Below are positions 1 to 8,353 of a stretch of 30,579 nucleotides of DNA, piece by piece (positions within the stretch are counted from its first letter, which is position 1; every line of letters begins with the position of its first letter). The stretch comes from an uncultured Christensenella sp. GTDB taxonomy: Bacteria > Bacillota > Clostridia > Christensenellales > Borkfalkiaceae. Location: assembly GCA_910586035.1 (NCBI GenBank), contig CAJUHT010000020.1, positions 6,218 through 36,796 on the forward strand. Reading direction: 5' to 3'. The translations under genes and the position numbers were made by a program. A model generated the notes under the pieces. The model ran no database searches, was not told where the DNA came from, and was given only the letters and a program-made list of their open reading frames with translations.

Positions 1-197
1 TCCGCGTCGGCGTGCGCCTCGTTGGTTATCGGCTCTTTGCCGCAATCGCAAACGCCGTTGTGCGTTCCGTCCGCGTTGACAGTGTATGTATACTTATGAG
101 TATGCTCTTCGCCGCCGTCCTTTTTTGTACAGCCCGCAAACGCGCCGCCCACCATAAACAGGGAGAGCATTACGGGTAAAGCCTTTTTAATTTTCAT
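1..197 (-). CDS. Lipoprotein, 3' end cut by the window edge
   Basis: Only the first 65 codons are in the window. The protein begins with a lysine-rich n-region (MKIKKALP), a hydrophobic core and a lipobox FAGC, so it should be exported and lipid-anchored through the cysteine at about residue 23. After that come a charged linker and a stretch with HTH and CDCG that resembles the histidine/cysteine-rich spacers of Clostridia surface lipoproteins. An AAAGGGGA ribosome site lies about 6 nt before the ATG. A near-consensus promoter at 295-323 can serve it through a leader of roughly 90 nt. The function cannot be told from this fragment. Confidence 0.75.
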   Translation of the reverse strand, partial: MKIKKALPVMLSLFMVGGAFAGCTKKDGGEEHTHKYTYTVNADGTHNGVCDCGKEPITNEAHADA

Positions 198-230
198 ATT
201 TTTCCCCTTTGCGCCTGATAGATATTGTTA

Positions 231-273
231 CGCGCTTTGCGCAGCCAAACGCAAAGCGCGAGGGATATCCCTC
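231..273 (-). other. Structured leader: 11-bp hairpin plus 14-nt palindrome
   Basis: In the untranslated leader of the 1-197 lipoprotein there is a perfect 11-bp stem (CGCGCTTTGCG at 231-241 with CGCAAAGCGCG at 250-260). Directly next to it is the palindrome GAGGGATATCCCTC at 260-273. No T-run follows on the minus strand, so this is not an ordinary terminator. It may be an operator, an RNA stability element, or a weak terminator of the upstream recG transcript. Confidence 0.4.
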
Positions 274-294
274 GGCAAATTTTTGTTCCGTAAT

Positions 295-323
295 ATTTTA
301 GCACCGCAATATGAATTTGTCAA
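295..323 (-). promoter_or_regulatory. SigA-type promoter for the 1-197 lipoprotein
   Basis: On the minus strand: TTGACA at 318-323, 17-nt spacer, TAAAAT at 295-300, preceded by TG one base away (extended -10). It lies just beyond the recG stop codon and points at the lipoprotein gene. Confidence 0.7.
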
Positions 324-343
324 TATTCGATTTACAACCAAAA

Positions 344-2350
344 TCAATTCAAAATTACGTCTTTAAGACTTTCGTATTTATCGAGAGCCGCGCGGCGCAA
401 CTCGGTTACGTCGAACGCGCCCGAAAACGCGTCGTCGGAAATAGCCTTTGCGGTAAACACGGCGGATACGGGAAAGCGCAGATTTTTAAGCTCGGTAAGT
501 ATTCTTCCGCTCTGCCGCGTGCCCATAAAGTCGCCGCCGCCCCTCAGCTTTAAATCGTATTCGGCAATGGCAAATCCGTCGGAGTTGTTTTTCAGCACGG
601 CAAGCCGCTCGCGCGATTGCTCGCTCTCGTTGTCCGACAGCAAAAAGCAGTAACTTTTAACGCTGCCCCTGCCGACCCTGCCCCTGAGCTGGTGAAGCTG
701 GGAAAGCCCGAACCTGTCGGCGTTGTAAATTACCATTACGGTGGCGTCGGGAACGTCCACGCCCACCTCTATTACCGTAGTGGAAACAAGGCAGTCGTAC
801 TCCTTGTTGCGGAAAGCCGACATAACCTCTTCCTTTTTCTTGTCGTTGAGTTTGCCGTGCAAGAGCCCGAAGCGCACGCGCGGCAACGCCCTTTGCAAAT
901 CTTCTAAAAGCTCGGTAACCGACATCACCGTGCCCTCGTCGTCGCCCTCTATTTTGGGACACACGAAATACGCCTGTCTGCCGTTTGCAACTTCTCCGCC
1001 AATCCAACCGAGCATATCGTTATAGCGGCTGTTTTTTATGATTGAGGTGGATATATCCTGCCTTGAACGGGGTTTTTCCCTGATAGTCGTTATATCCAAA
1101 TCGCCGTAAAACACCAGCGAAAGCGTACGCGGTATGGGCGTTGCGCTCATAACGAGGCAGTCGCAGTTTTCCCCCTTTTCGGTAAGCGCCGAACGCTGTG
1201 CCACGCCGAAACGCTGCTGCTCGTCGCAGATTACGAGCGAAAGGTTTTTAAACTCCACGTCCCTCTGTATCACCGCGTGTGTGCCGCAGACTACGCTTAT
1301 TTCCCCGTTCTTCAACCCGTTTTTAACGGCGCGCTTTTCCGCCGCGGGCGTGGAGCCGGACAGGAACGCCGTTTTGTAACCCGAAAGATATTTTGCCAAC
1401 TGCGCGGCGTTTTGCCGCGCAAGCACCTCCGTAGGCGCCAGCATTGCAACCTGATAACCCGATTTAACCGCCATATATGCCGCGGTCAACGCAACCGCCG
1501 TCTTTCCGCACCCAACGTCGCCCTGCAACAGCCTGTTCATTACCTTTGGCGAACGCAGGTCGCGCAAAACGTCGTTTACCGCGCTCTTCTGCCCATCGGT
1601 AAACTCGAACGGAAACGAACGGATAAACTCTTCCGCGTCGCTTTCGCTTACGGAATACGCGTTCGTCCTTACCTTTTCACCGTCCCCCTTGATTACCTTG
1701 AAAGCCGAAACGAGGAGGAAGTATTCCTCTATGGCTATGCGCTCGCTTGACAGGGAGATATCCTGCGGCGAAGCGGGGTTATGGAGCTTGTAATACGCCT
1801 CCTTCAACGGCGCGAGAGCGTATTTTTTTTGCAATGCGTAGGGTATTGCGCTTGCGATTGAAACGTTTTTTACCGCCTGCCTCACCGCCGTGCGCACCGC
1901 CCCCTGCGTAAGCGTGCCCGAGAGCGGATACACGGGCAGTATGCCCTGCAAGTTGTGCACCTTGCCGCACTTTTCAAAGGTGGGATTTACCATCGATACG
2001 CCCGTGCCGTACCTGTTTTGCACGCGCCCGTAAAAGAGGTATTCCCCCTGCGTAAGCTTGGAAGCCACGTACGGCTGATTAAACCAAATAGCCTGAAACA
2101 TACCCCCGCCCTGACGGCAAAGCGCCTTTACGTACGGGCGGCGGGAATAGCGGTTTACCTCCACCGAAAGCACCTCGCACACGGTTAAAATTACGGTGTT
2201 GTGGTACGCCGCAAATATGGAATTTGTGTGCGTTAAGTCAAGAAAATCGCGCGGGTATAGGCGCGGCAAATCTTCCTGCGTGAAAATACCCATCTTATTA
2301 AACTGTTTTTCGCGCGCTTCCGACACGTACTTTAAATCGGTAAGTTTCAT
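344..2350 (-). CDS. recG: ATP-dependent DNA helicase RecG
   Basis: A 668-residue superfamily 2 helicase that remodels stalled replication forks and Holliday junctions. The N-terminal wedge/OB region (about 1-240) is followed by helicase motifs: Walker A GDVGCGKT at 277-284, a DEQQ box where DEQH is usual, SATPIPRT, and the motif VI region QLRGRVGRG. The length is normal for the family. It lies downstream of fakA, as in many Bacillota, though without the serine dehydratase genes often found between them. There is no clear ribosome site before the ATG: the only GGAAGG lies inside a hairpin about 25 nt upstream. The assignment itself is secure. Confidence 0.96.
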   Translation of the reverse strand: MKLTDLKYVSEAREKQFNKMGIFTQEDLPRLYPRDFLDLTHTNSIFAAYHNTVILTVCEVLSVEVNRYSRRPYVKALCRQGGGMFQAIWFNQPYVASKLTQGEYLFYGRVQNRYGTGVSMVNPTFEKCGKVHNLQGILPVYPLSGTLTQGAVRTAVRQAVKNVSIASAIPYALQKKYALAPLKEAYYKLHNPASPQDISLSSERIAIEEYFLLVSAFKVIKGDGEKVRTNAYSVSESDAEEFIRSFPFEFTDGQKSAVNDVLRDLRSPKVMNRLLQGDVGCGKTAVALTAAYMAVKSGYQVAMLAPTEVLARQNAAQLAKYLSGYKTAFLSGSTPAAEKRAVKNGLKNGEISVVCGTHAVIQRDVEFKNLSLVICDEQQRFGVAQRSALTEKGENCDCLVMSATPIPRTLSLVFYGDLDITTIREKPRSRQDISTSIIKNSRYNDMLGWIGGEVANGRQAYFVCPKIEGDDEGTVMSVTELLEDLQRALPRVRFGLLHGKLNDKKKEEVMSAFRNKEYDCLVSTTVIEVGVDVPDATVMVIYNADRFGLSQLHQLRGRVGRGSVKSYCFLLSDNESEQSRERLAVLKNNSDGFAIAEYDLKLRGGGDFMGTRQSGRILTELKNLRFPVSAVFTAKAISDDAFSGAFDVTELRRAALDKYESLKDVILN

Positions 2351-2362
2351 AATATATAATTT

Positions 2363-2384
2363 AAGGAAGGCAAAAGCCTTCCTT
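2363..2384 (-). other. Intergenic hairpin before recG
   Basis: A 9-bp perfect stem (AAGGAAGGC, loop AAAA, GCCTTCCTT) lies between the fakA stop and the recG ATG. On the minus strand it is followed by an AT-rich stretch rather than a clean T-run. It could be a partial terminator or processing site that lowers recG relative to fakA. The remaining bases from about 2385 to 2515 hold nothing recognisable. Confidence 0.4.
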
Positions 2385-2515
2385 TTGTATCCCGTATTTT
2401 TATTCCCACGCCGAAAACCCTGCGGTTAATGAGCGGAAGAAAACCCGTAGGCGCACGGGCGCAAGCGGTTAAACCGCCCAGCTACGCCGCCAACCTTACC
2501 TATAAACGGAAAGCG

Positions 2516-4165
2516 TTATTCGAGGCTTACCATATAGTAATACACGGGCTGACCGCCGTAGTGGAAATCGACGTCGCAGTCGGGGAACGTTTCGCCCACT
2601 TTCGAAGCGAGAGCTTCGGCGGCGGCTTCGTCCACCCCTTCGCCGTAGTACAGCGTTATCATTTCGTGTTCGGGCGTCTTCATCTTTTTAATCAAGTCGA
2701 GCGTGGTGTCGTCGATATTGGAGCCTTTCGCCAAAATCTTTTTGGAGTTAAGCCCTATTATGTCGCCCTCTTTCAGCTTGAAGCCGTTCATCGTGGTGGT
2801 GCGCACAGCGTAGGTAACCTGACCGGAAGCCACGTTGTCGATGGCGTGGGTCATATTCGTCTTGTTTTCGGGCACGCTCTCGTCGGGGTTGAAAACCAGC
2901 GCGGCGGCAAAGCCCTGCGGCACGTTTTTGGTGGGTATAACGTGTATGGTGCGGTTGTTTACAAGCCCTTTCGCCTGCTCCGCCGCCAAAATTATATTGG
3001 AGTTGTTGGGGAAAACGAACACGTTTGAAGCGTTTATTTTCTGAACAGCGTCGGCAATGTCCTGCGCGGAGGGGTTCATCGTCTGCCCGCCCTCGATTAC
3101 GCGGTCTACCATAAGGTCCTTGAAAATCTCGGCAAGTCCCTCGCCCGCGCAGATTGCAAGCATACCCATAGCCTTCTTTTCGGCTTCGAGCTTCTTTTTG
3201 AGCTGGCGGTTTTCTTCCAGCATATTTTCTATTTTAAGTCTGTCCAGCTCGCCCAGCTCCAACGCGTAAGTCAGCGCCACGCCGGGGGTGTTTGTGTGAA
3301 CGTGTACCTTTATAAATTCCAAATCGCCTATGCAAATTACGCTGTCGCCTATGCCCATAAGCTTTTCCTTTAACTTATCTATGTCGGCAAGCGTCGTCTG
3401 CGGCTTTAAGTTGATTACGAAAAATTCGGTGCAATATGCAAATTCTATGTCGCCGAGGTCGAGGTTTATAATGTCGGAGTTATCGTCGAAGTCGGGTTCC
3501 TTTTCGTTTACCTGCGCTTCGGTGGGAATCGTGTCGGCGCCGACGTCCTCGCCGGAAATCGCCGCAAGGAAGCCGCGCATAATGGTCATAAGACCAACGC
3601 CGCCCGAGTCTACTACCCCCGCCTTTTTGAGTACGGGCAAAAGTTCGGGCGTCTGCGCCAAAGCCTCGTCGCCGACCGCAATAACGGCTTTAAAGAAATC
3701 TACGAAGTCCTTGTTTTTGGAAGCAAGCTTCGAAGCGCTTTCGCTCATAAGCCTTACGACCGTTAAAATTGTGCCCTCCTTGGGAATGGAAACGGCGGAA
3801 TACGCTACCTTTGTGCCCGCTTCGAGCGCCTTGGCAAAAGTTTTGGTATCGAAATTTTCTTTACAGTCCTTTAACACCGAGCAAATTCCGCGGAAAATCT
3901 GCGAAGAGATTACGCCCGAGTTGCCCCTTGCGCCGCGTAGCGCGCCCTTTGAAACGGCGTCGCAAATTTCCTGAAAGCGGTTGGAAGTGCAGGCGTTCAT
4001 CTCCTTTACAGCCGACTGCAAGGTAAGCGACATATTAGTACCCGTATCTCCGTCGGGCACGGGAAAGACGTTGAGGGCGTCGATTTTAGCCCTGTTTATT
4101 TCAAGCATTCTTGCACCGAGAGCAACCATTTTGCGAAATTCGGTGCTGTTGACGGTTTTCTGCAT
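2516..4165 (-). CDS. fakA: Fatty acid kinase catalytic subunit FakA (YloV/DhaL-DegV-linked family)
   Basis: This 549-residue protein matches the FakA/YloV family. With a FakB fatty-acid-binding partner it phosphorylates exogenous or recycled fatty acids to acyl-phosphate for phospholipid synthesis. The N-terminal DhaL-type nucleotide-binding domain carries the motif NVFPVPDGDTGTNMS (PDGDTGTN at 37-44) with the metal-binding aspartates, and a second glycine-rich segment GALRGARGNSGVI follows. The C-terminal half is the YloV-specific domain. AAAGGAG lies 6-7 nt before the ATG. It follows the Asp23-family gene on the same strand, the standard Bacillota pairing. No fakB gene is in the window. Confidence 0.93.
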   Translation of the reverse strand: MQKTVNSTEFRKMVALGARMLEINRAKIDALNVFPVPDGDTGTNMSLTLQSAVKEMNACTSNRFQEICDAVSKGALRGARGNSGVISSQIFRGICSVLKDCKENFDTKTFAKALEAGTKVAYSAVSIPKEGTILTVVRLMSESASKLASKNKDFVDFFKAVIAVGDEALAQTPELLPVLKKAGVVDSGGVGLMTIMRGFLAAISGEDVGADTIPTEAQVNEKEPDFDDNSDIINLDLGDIEFAYCTEFFVINLKPQTTLADIDKLKEKLMGIGDSVICIGDLEFIKVHVHTNTPGVALTYALELGELDRLKIENMLEENRQLKKKLEAEKKAMGMLAICAGEGLAEIFKDLMVDRVIEGGQTMNPSAQDIADAVQKINASNVFVFPNNSNIILAAEQAKGLVNNRTIHVIPTKNVPQGFAAALVFNPDESVPENKTNMTHAIDNVASGQVTYAVRTTTMNGFKLKEGDIIGLNSKKILAKGSNIDDTTLDLIKKMKTPEHEMITLYYGEGVDEAAAEALASKVGETFPDCDVDFHYGGQPVYYYMVSLE

Positions 4166-4279
4166 ATTTTCTCCTTTAAGCGTTGTGCCGCGTCAAAGGC
4201 AACCTGCCCGACTGATTTACGCGGCGAATTTAAGCGGACCAAATTATTTCCGCACGTAAAAGGGAGTTAAACGATATAA

Positions 4280-4627
4280 TTAAAGTTTAACTCCTATGAT
4301 ATTGACGTTTACGGTGTCGACAATCATACCCGTAAACTTTTCAACCTTATATTTAATTCCTTCCTTCAAGCTTTCGGCAACCGCGTTAATGGATACGCCG
4401 TACTTGATAACCACGTACACGTCGATAAAAATTCTGTCGCCGCTGGTAACCACTTTTACGCCCTTGCCCGACTGCTTTTTCAACAGCTCGGACATAGTGT
4501 CCGTAAAGCGGCGCGAAACGGTGTCCACAATGCCGTAGCATTCGAGAGCGGCGTTTGCCGCCACCTTTGCTATGGCTAAATCGGATATGGAAATTTTACC
4601 GTATACGTTACTTGTATTTACCGACAT
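4280..4627 (-). CDS. Asp23/Gls24 family envelope stress protein (YloU type)
   Basis: A 115-residue Asp23/Gls24 protein. The start chosen is the ATG followed by SVNTSN, because AGAAGG sits about 9 nt upstream; an in-frame ATG 16 codons earlier has no site and would add a basic tail. Typical features are YGKISISDLAIAKVAANAA near the N-terminus, the GVKV segment, a VYVVIKYG strand and a C-terminal VNVNIIGV strand. Family members sit at the membrane under envelope stress. This small form is almost always next to fakA in Bacillota, as here. A promoter lies at 4699-4727. Confidence 0.9.
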   Translation of the reverse strand: MSVNTSNVYGKISISDLAIAKVAANAALECYGIVDTVSRRFTDTMSELLKKQSGKGVKVVTSGDRIFIDVYVVIKYGVSINAVAESLKEGIKYKVEKFTGMIVDTVNVNIIGVKL

Positions 4628-4671
4628 AAGATAATTTCCTTCTTGGCAAAACCTTTTCCGGCGCGCAAAGC

Positions 4672-4687
4672 GCAAAAAATTTTTTGC
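4672..4687. promoter_or_regulatory. 16-nt palindrome in the Asp23 leader
   Basis: Perfect palindrome GCAAAAAATTTTTTGC, located just downstream of the predicted transcription start of the Asp23-fakA-recG unit. It could be an operator or simply an A-tract/T-tract bend. No regulator can be named from sequence alone. Confidence 0.3.
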
Positions 4688-4698
4688 TATACGTTTAA

Positions 4699-4727
4699 AT
4701 TTTAACTTGTTTTTTTGTATTTTGCAA
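4699..4727 (-). promoter_or_regulatory. Promoter of the Asp23-fakA-recG unit
   Basis: On the minus strand: TTGCAA at 4722-4727, 17-nt spacer, TAAAAT at 4699-4704. Predicted start near 4692, leaving a leader of about 65 nt before the Asp23 ATG. Confidence 0.65.
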
Positions 4728-4820
4728 GTACTTTTATATAATTGTATCTATTTTATTTGCGTACCCGTAAATTTATTTTGAATAAAGTTAAAAAAATTTA
4801 GTCGTTTTGCCCGTTTTTGT

Positions 4821-4849
4821 TTGATTTTTTTTAAACTCCGTGATATGAT
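4821..4849 (+). promoter_or_regulatory. Promoter of rpmB
   Basis: TTGATT at 4821-4826, exactly 17 nt, TATGAT at 4844-4849, with an extended -10 TG at 4841-4842. Start predicted near 4856, giving a leader of about 73 nt. It is divergent from the Asp23 promoter. The rest of 4628-4928 is AT-rich spacer. Confidence 0.7.
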
Positions 4850-4928
4850 AGATGAGCTGTATGACTGTACGGCGTTATTTTTAACCTTTAAAAAATAGTC
4901 AAATCACCTGTTCGGGAGGAAGAATACA

Positions 4929-5114
4929 ATGTCGAGAGTTTGTAGCGTATGCGGTAAAGGTCAGACGTCGGGAAACAACGTCAGCCACTCCAAGAGGAGA
5001 ACGAGAAGAACGTTTAAAGCCAACGTTCAGAAAGTAAACTACGTAAACGCGGAAGGCAAAACAGTAAACGGATACGTTTGCACAAGATGCCTTAAAACCG
5101 TTGAAAGAGCGTAA
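4929..5114 (+). CDS. rpmB: 50S ribosomal protein L28 (zinc-binding C+ form)
   Basis: A 61-residue L28 of the large ribosomal subunit. The two CxxC pairs, C5/C8 and C51/C54, mark the zinc-ribbon (C+) version rather than the cysteine-free paralogue used under zinc limitation. The conserved core GNNVSHSKRRTRRTF is present. GGGAGGA stands 8 nt before the ATG. The gene has its own promoter (4821-4849) and a strong terminator directly after it, and is divergent from Asp23-fakA as in most Bacillota. Confidence 0.97.
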   Translation: MSRVCSVCGKGQTSGNNVSHSKRRTRRTFKANVQKVNYVNAEGKTVNGYVCTRCLKTVERA

Positions 5115-5130
5115 ATTCAATTAAAAATTT

Positions 5131-5166
5131 AAAGCGTTGGACCGACTTGTCCAACGCTTTTATTAT
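5131..5166 (+). terminator. Intrinsic terminator of rpmB, probably bidirectional
   Basis: Perfect 12-bp stem AAAGCGTTGGAC / GTCCAACGCTTT with a 6-nt loop (CGACTT), followed by TATTATTT. The minus strand reads AAATTTTTAATT after the same stem, so it can also stop the convergent lipoprotein gene that ends at 5180. Confidence 0.9.
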
Positions 5167-5179
5167 TTAAATTTTTCAG

Positions 5180-5965
5180 TTAAAATTCGGCGTTTAAATG
5201 CACCTTGGCGCTGCCGAGAACCTTGCTCTTTTCGTACACCTTTTCCTCGTACTCGTCCTCCTTGCCCTCCTTTTCCACTAACTCGTAAAAGTACAGAGTG
5301 TTCCACGCACTTTCGCTACCCGCAAAATATATGTCGGTTACGGGGTTACCGTAGAGCGCGGAAATTTCTATTTTTTCAAGAGTCGCGGGCAAATAGACCT
5401 GCGTCAGCGAAGAGTGCATATACACATTGCCGCCCTGCGAGGGCACGGTATTGTACAGCGTGTAGCGGTCGAGCACGGTTATTTGCGCCTTTATTACGGC
5501 TTTTTGCAGGGAAGAGCAGGCGTAAAACGCGCGCACCGCCAGCGTTTCCACGCTTTCAGGCACTGTTATTTCCTTTAAGTTATCGCACATACCGAAAGCG
5601 CCGTCGTCTATAACCTTAACGCCGTCGGGTATTACAAACTCGGAAAAAGAGCACCTTGCAAAGGCGCGAACGCCTATCCTTTCAATCGTCTGCGGTATTT
5701 TGGCTTCAACAAGTCGGGTACAACGGAAAAAAGCTTCGTCCCCAATCTCGGTTACGGGAAGCAGGCTTCCCTCCTCTCCGTACGTTTCGGGCACTTCCAA
5801 TTTGGTAAGCCCGCGAATATCGCCCGTAACGCCGCTTACAATATAGTGCGTTCCGTCCTCCGAAAGAGTGTACTCCACGTGGGCTTCGCCCACCGCGCAA
5901 CTGCCCAAAACGCAGACGGAAACAAGCATAGCCGCCGCGGCGGCAGTAAACAACAACCTTTTCAT
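5180..5965 (-). CDS. BspA-type leucine-rich-repeat lipoprotein
   Basis: A predicted 261-residue surface lipoprotein. The start is placed at MKRLLF, giving an Ala-rich signal peptide ending in LGSC (Cys23); a longer frame to 5992 would run through the promoter. The mature part consists of LRR_5 (BspA-like) repeats with the rhythm ...IGDEAFFRCTRLVEAKIP..., ...IGVRAFARCSFSEFVIP... and ...IDDGAFGMCDNLKEITVP..., then a degenerate segment ending near YFAGSESAWNTL, the usual last unit of such proteins. Families of this type often mediate adhesion or protein binding; the partner here is unknown. There is no Shine-Dalgarno, and the promoter ends 9 nt before the ATG. Confidence 0.85.
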   Translation of the reverse strand: MKRLLFTAAAAAMLVSVCVLGSCAVGEAHVEYTLSEDGTHYIVSGVTGDIRGLTKLEVPETYGEEGSLLPVTEIGDEAFFRCTRLVEAKIPQTIERIGVRAFARCSFSEFVIPDGVKVIDDGAFGMCDNLKEITVPESVETLAVRAFYACSSLQKAVIKAQITVLDRYTLYNTVPSQGGNVYMHSSLTQVYLPATLEKIEISALYGNPVTDIYFAGSESAWNTLYFYELVEKEGKEDEYEEKVYEKSKVLGSAKVHLNAEF

Positions 5966-5974
5966 AACGGTTAA

Positions 5975-6003
5975 ATTGTACCACAACCGCAACCACTTTG
6001 CAA
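5975..6003 (-). promoter_or_regulatory. Promoter of the LRR lipoprotein, abutting the start codon
   Basis: On the minus strand: TTGCAA at 5998-6003, 17 nt, TACAAT at 5975-5980. The ATG follows the -10 by only 9 nt, so the mRNA would have at most about 2-4 untranslated bases. Confidence 0.65.
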
Positions 6004-6037
6004 CAGCTTAATATGATATTTAAATGAAATTACCCGT

Positions 6038-7021
6038 TCAGCCGAACAAACGCAAAAAATTGCCGAAAGCAAACTTTTCCAACAGTCCCGCTCTTACGCC
6101 GCGCCTGTCGAAATACTCGAAGAGCGCGCAAATCTTGGTGCAGTCGCTGAGTTCTCCGTACGGCGGTATGCCGTCGAAATCGCTTCCGATAGCCGCAATA
6201 TCCTCTCCGCCGACGTTTACGAGGTGGATAAAGTGCCCGTACAAACTTTCGAACACGCTTACGTTTTTGGTATGCGCCGTACCGTAAAGTCCGTCGGCAA
6301 ACGCCCCCTCCACCACGAAATCGCGGCAGAAATTCAAGCCGACAAGCCCGCCGCTATCGGCTATTTTTTTAATCTGCCCGTCCGTAAGATTGCGGCTGAC
6401 GTTGCACGCCGCCGCGCAGTTGGAATGGCTGGCGACTACGGGCAATACAGAAAGGGCGAACACGTCCTCCGCGCCGCCGTCCGACAGGTGGGAAATATCG
6501 CAGATTACGCCGTTTTTATTCAGCTCTTCAACCGCCGCTCTGCCCGCCGCCGTAAGCCCGCGGCTCTCCCGCGCGGCAATATCAGGCGCGCCGTCTTTAA
6601 ATTTAAGATTGGGATACGCGTACGCGTTGGCGCTGTTCCACACCAAAGAAGCCATTTTAACGCCCGCCGCTTTAAGCGCGGCTATACCGCTTACCCCGCC
6701 GTTTAAAAATCCGAGGTTTTCAACGGTGAGAACGGCGCCTATTTTTCCGCTTTCAACGGCGCGCTCAACGTCGCCGCGGCGCAACACGGGTTGAAGGCGC
6801 GGGTGTTTTTCAATCTGAGCGCCGTAAAACGCCAAAAACTTTTTAAAATCTTCTTCGGCGTTTTCCCCGTCGGTAAACAGAGCGAAGCACTGCGCCCCGC
6901 AACCGCTTGCCGTAAGCTTTCGTATATTGACCTGCCCCGAAAAATCGAGCATATCCCCGCCGCACGCGCAGCACTTGGTAATACTGTCGCAATGCAGGTC
7001 GGCATATATTATTTTCTGCAT
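6038..7021 (-). CDS. Membrane dipeptidase-like peptidase, family M19
   Basis: A 327-residue amidohydrolase-fold enzyme of the renal dipeptidase family, expected to hydrolyse dipeptides (some members act on D-amino-acid containing ones) with two zinc ions. Visible ligands: H10 and D12 in DLHCDS, the bridging E101 in LTVENLG, H178 in CDISHLS, H199 in VASHSNC, and D281 in AIGSDFDG. There is no signal peptide, so it is cytoplasmic. It is the last gene of the operon, 52 nt after thiN. The sequence before its ATG has no good ribosome site. Confidence 0.9.
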   Translation of the reverse strand: MQKIIYADLHCDSITKCCACGGDMLDFSGQVNIRKLTASGCGAQCFALFTDGENAEEDFKKFLAFYGAQIEKHPRLQPVLRRGDVERAVESGKIGAVLTVENLGFLNGGVSGIAALKAAGVKMASLVWNSANAYAYPNLKFKDGAPDIAARESRGLTAAGRAAVEELNKNGVICDISHLSDGGAEDVFALSVLPVVASHSNCAAACNVSRNLTDGQIKKIADSGGLVGLNFCRDFVVEGAFADGLYGTAHTKNVSVFESLYGHFIHLVNVGGEDIAAIGSDFDGIPPYGELSDCTKICALFEYFDRRGVRAGLLEKFAFGNFLRLFG

Positions 7022-7073
7022 ATTATTTTAAGAATTTTTCTTATGGGTTTGGGAGGTTTAATGCAAATAATGG

Positions 7074-7682
7074 TCATACGGCACCCCTGTTTACGATTAT
7101 CAGAGCGCATTCTCCTTCACCGATTTGCACAAAAGCCCGTTCCTCCGCGGCAATATTGGAGATACCGCGGCACTCGCCGTAGCCTATGCGTTCGGGATAG
7201 GAATACTTGCACCCTGTACTACCCAATATATGCACCGCCCCGCCGAAGGGTAACAGCGAAAAGGTTTTACCCCTGTTGCCACTTAAATCTATTTTGCCGC
7301 CGCCTATAAAAATGACGGAGTTTTCGTTGAACATTTTCGCCGCGACTCCGCGCTCGTGCGCCGCGTACAACAGGTGCAGATTACCTAAGAAATGGTCCTC
7401 TCGCCCGCCGCCACCGCCGTAAATTTCTATGCAGTCCGCTCCCGCGTCAAGCAACTTGGATAAGGCTATTTCCCCGTCGGTAAAGTTTTTTTCGCTGGGA
7501 TAAATCTTACTCGGAGGGGGTTGCGGAATATAGTCCAAACTGTCATAATCGCCGACGTTTTCATCTATTCTTACCCTGCCGTTAGCCCAGCGGTAGGCGC
7601 CGTCGCAACACACCACGTAGGCGTTTTCGCCGTCTATTTCGCCGGCGTACGGCTCGCCGTTCAACAGCAGAACGCCCCTCAC
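7074..7682 (-). CDS. thiN: Thiamine pyrophosphokinase
   Basis: A 202-residue thiamine diphosphokinase, which makes TPP from thiamine and ATP. Key features: CCDGAYRWA (about 25-33), the acidic motif VGDYDSLD (43-50) that binds magnesium and nucleotide, TDGEIAL in place of the usual TD.ELAL segment, and the loop YGGGGGREDHFLGNLHLL. The start is a GTG that overlaps the rpe stop (GTGA), indicating translational coupling. The rpe-thiN order is standard in Bacillota. Confidence 0.93.
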   Translation of the reverse strand: MRGVLLLNGEPYAGEIDGENAYVVCCDGAYRWANGRVRIDENVGDYDSLDYIPQPPPSKIYPSEKNFTDGEIALSKLLDAGADCIEIYGGGGGREDHFLGNLHLLYAAHERGVAAKMFNENSVIFIGGGKIDLSGNRGKTFSLLPFGGAVHILGSTGCKYSYPERIGYGECRGISNIAAEERAFVQIGEGECALIIVNRGAV

Positions 7683-8353
7683 TTACCGCCCCTTATCGCG
7701 GCAATCGCCGCCGCCTTATCCTGCGCGCCGAACACCGCCGAGCCTGCGACAAGCACGTTTGCGCCCGCCGCGCGTACCTCCTCCGCGTTGGAGCAGGTAA
7801 CGCCGCCGTCTATCTCAATATCCAGCCCGTCAATCGCGTTATCCGCGGCATATTGCCGTATCTTTTTAACTTCGCCCAGCGCGGAGGGAATAAATTTCTG
7901 CCCGCCGTAACCGGGGAATACCGACATTACCAAAACCATATCGCATATATCCAAAACGTTGTAAATGCGCTCGGCAGGCGTGTCGGGATTGATTACCGCG
8001 CCGCACTTTACGCCGTACGATTTAATGAGTTGAAGCGTTTCTCTCAGATACGAATCGGAAATTTTTGCGCAGGCTTCGTAGTGCACGGTTATGATATCCG
8101 CGCCCGCTTCGGCAAAAAACTTAATCTGCGTTTGGGGGTGTTCTATCATAAGGTGAACGTCCAAAGGCAGGCTTGTGTGTTTGCGTATGTTTTTTACCAT
8201 TTGCCCGCCGAAAGTTATTGGCTGAACAAAACTGCCGTCCATAACGTCGCAATGCACCAAATCGGCGCCCGCGCGCTCTATTTCCTTAATTGCTTCGCCC
8301 ATAGCCGCAAAGTCTGCGGAAAGTATCGAAGGCGCAACTTTTACTTTTAACAT
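7679..8353 (-). CDS. rpe: Ribulose-phosphate 3-epimerase
   Basis: A 224-residue TIM barrel that interconverts ribulose-5-phosphate and xylulose-5-phosphate in the pentose phosphate pathway. Seen: APSILSADFAAMG at the N-terminus, HCDVMDGSFVQPITFG and DVHLMIEHP with metal-binding His/Asp residues, MSVFPGYGGQKF on the phosphate-gripping loop (Phe where Asn is common), and EIDGGV near the C-terminus. AGAGGT precedes the ATG by 7 nt. In related genomes rsgA lies directly upstream; here rlmN does, with a 64-nt gap. Confidence 0.95.
   Translation of the reverse strand: MLKVKVAPSILSADFAAMGEAIKEIERAGADLVHCDVMDGSFVQPITFGGQMVKNIRKHTSLPLDVHLMIEHPQTQIKFFAEAGADIITVHYEACAKISDSYLRETLQLIKSYGVKCGAVINPDTPAERIYNVLDICDMVLVMSVFPGYGGQKFIPSALGEVKKIRQYAADNAIDGLDIEIDGGVTCSNAEEVRAAGANVLVAGSAVFGAQDKAAAIAAIRGGK

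Noticed and set aside
2429..3974. Long plus-strand ORFs opposite fakA (up to 214 codons)
   Set aside because: They lie in full antisense to a clear FakA, have no ribosome sites and no family pattern; they are products of the codon composition.
5992..5997. Earlier start for the LRR lipoprotein (MRLWYNLTV...)
   Set aside because: It would place the coding start upstream of the -10 and spoil the signal peptide.
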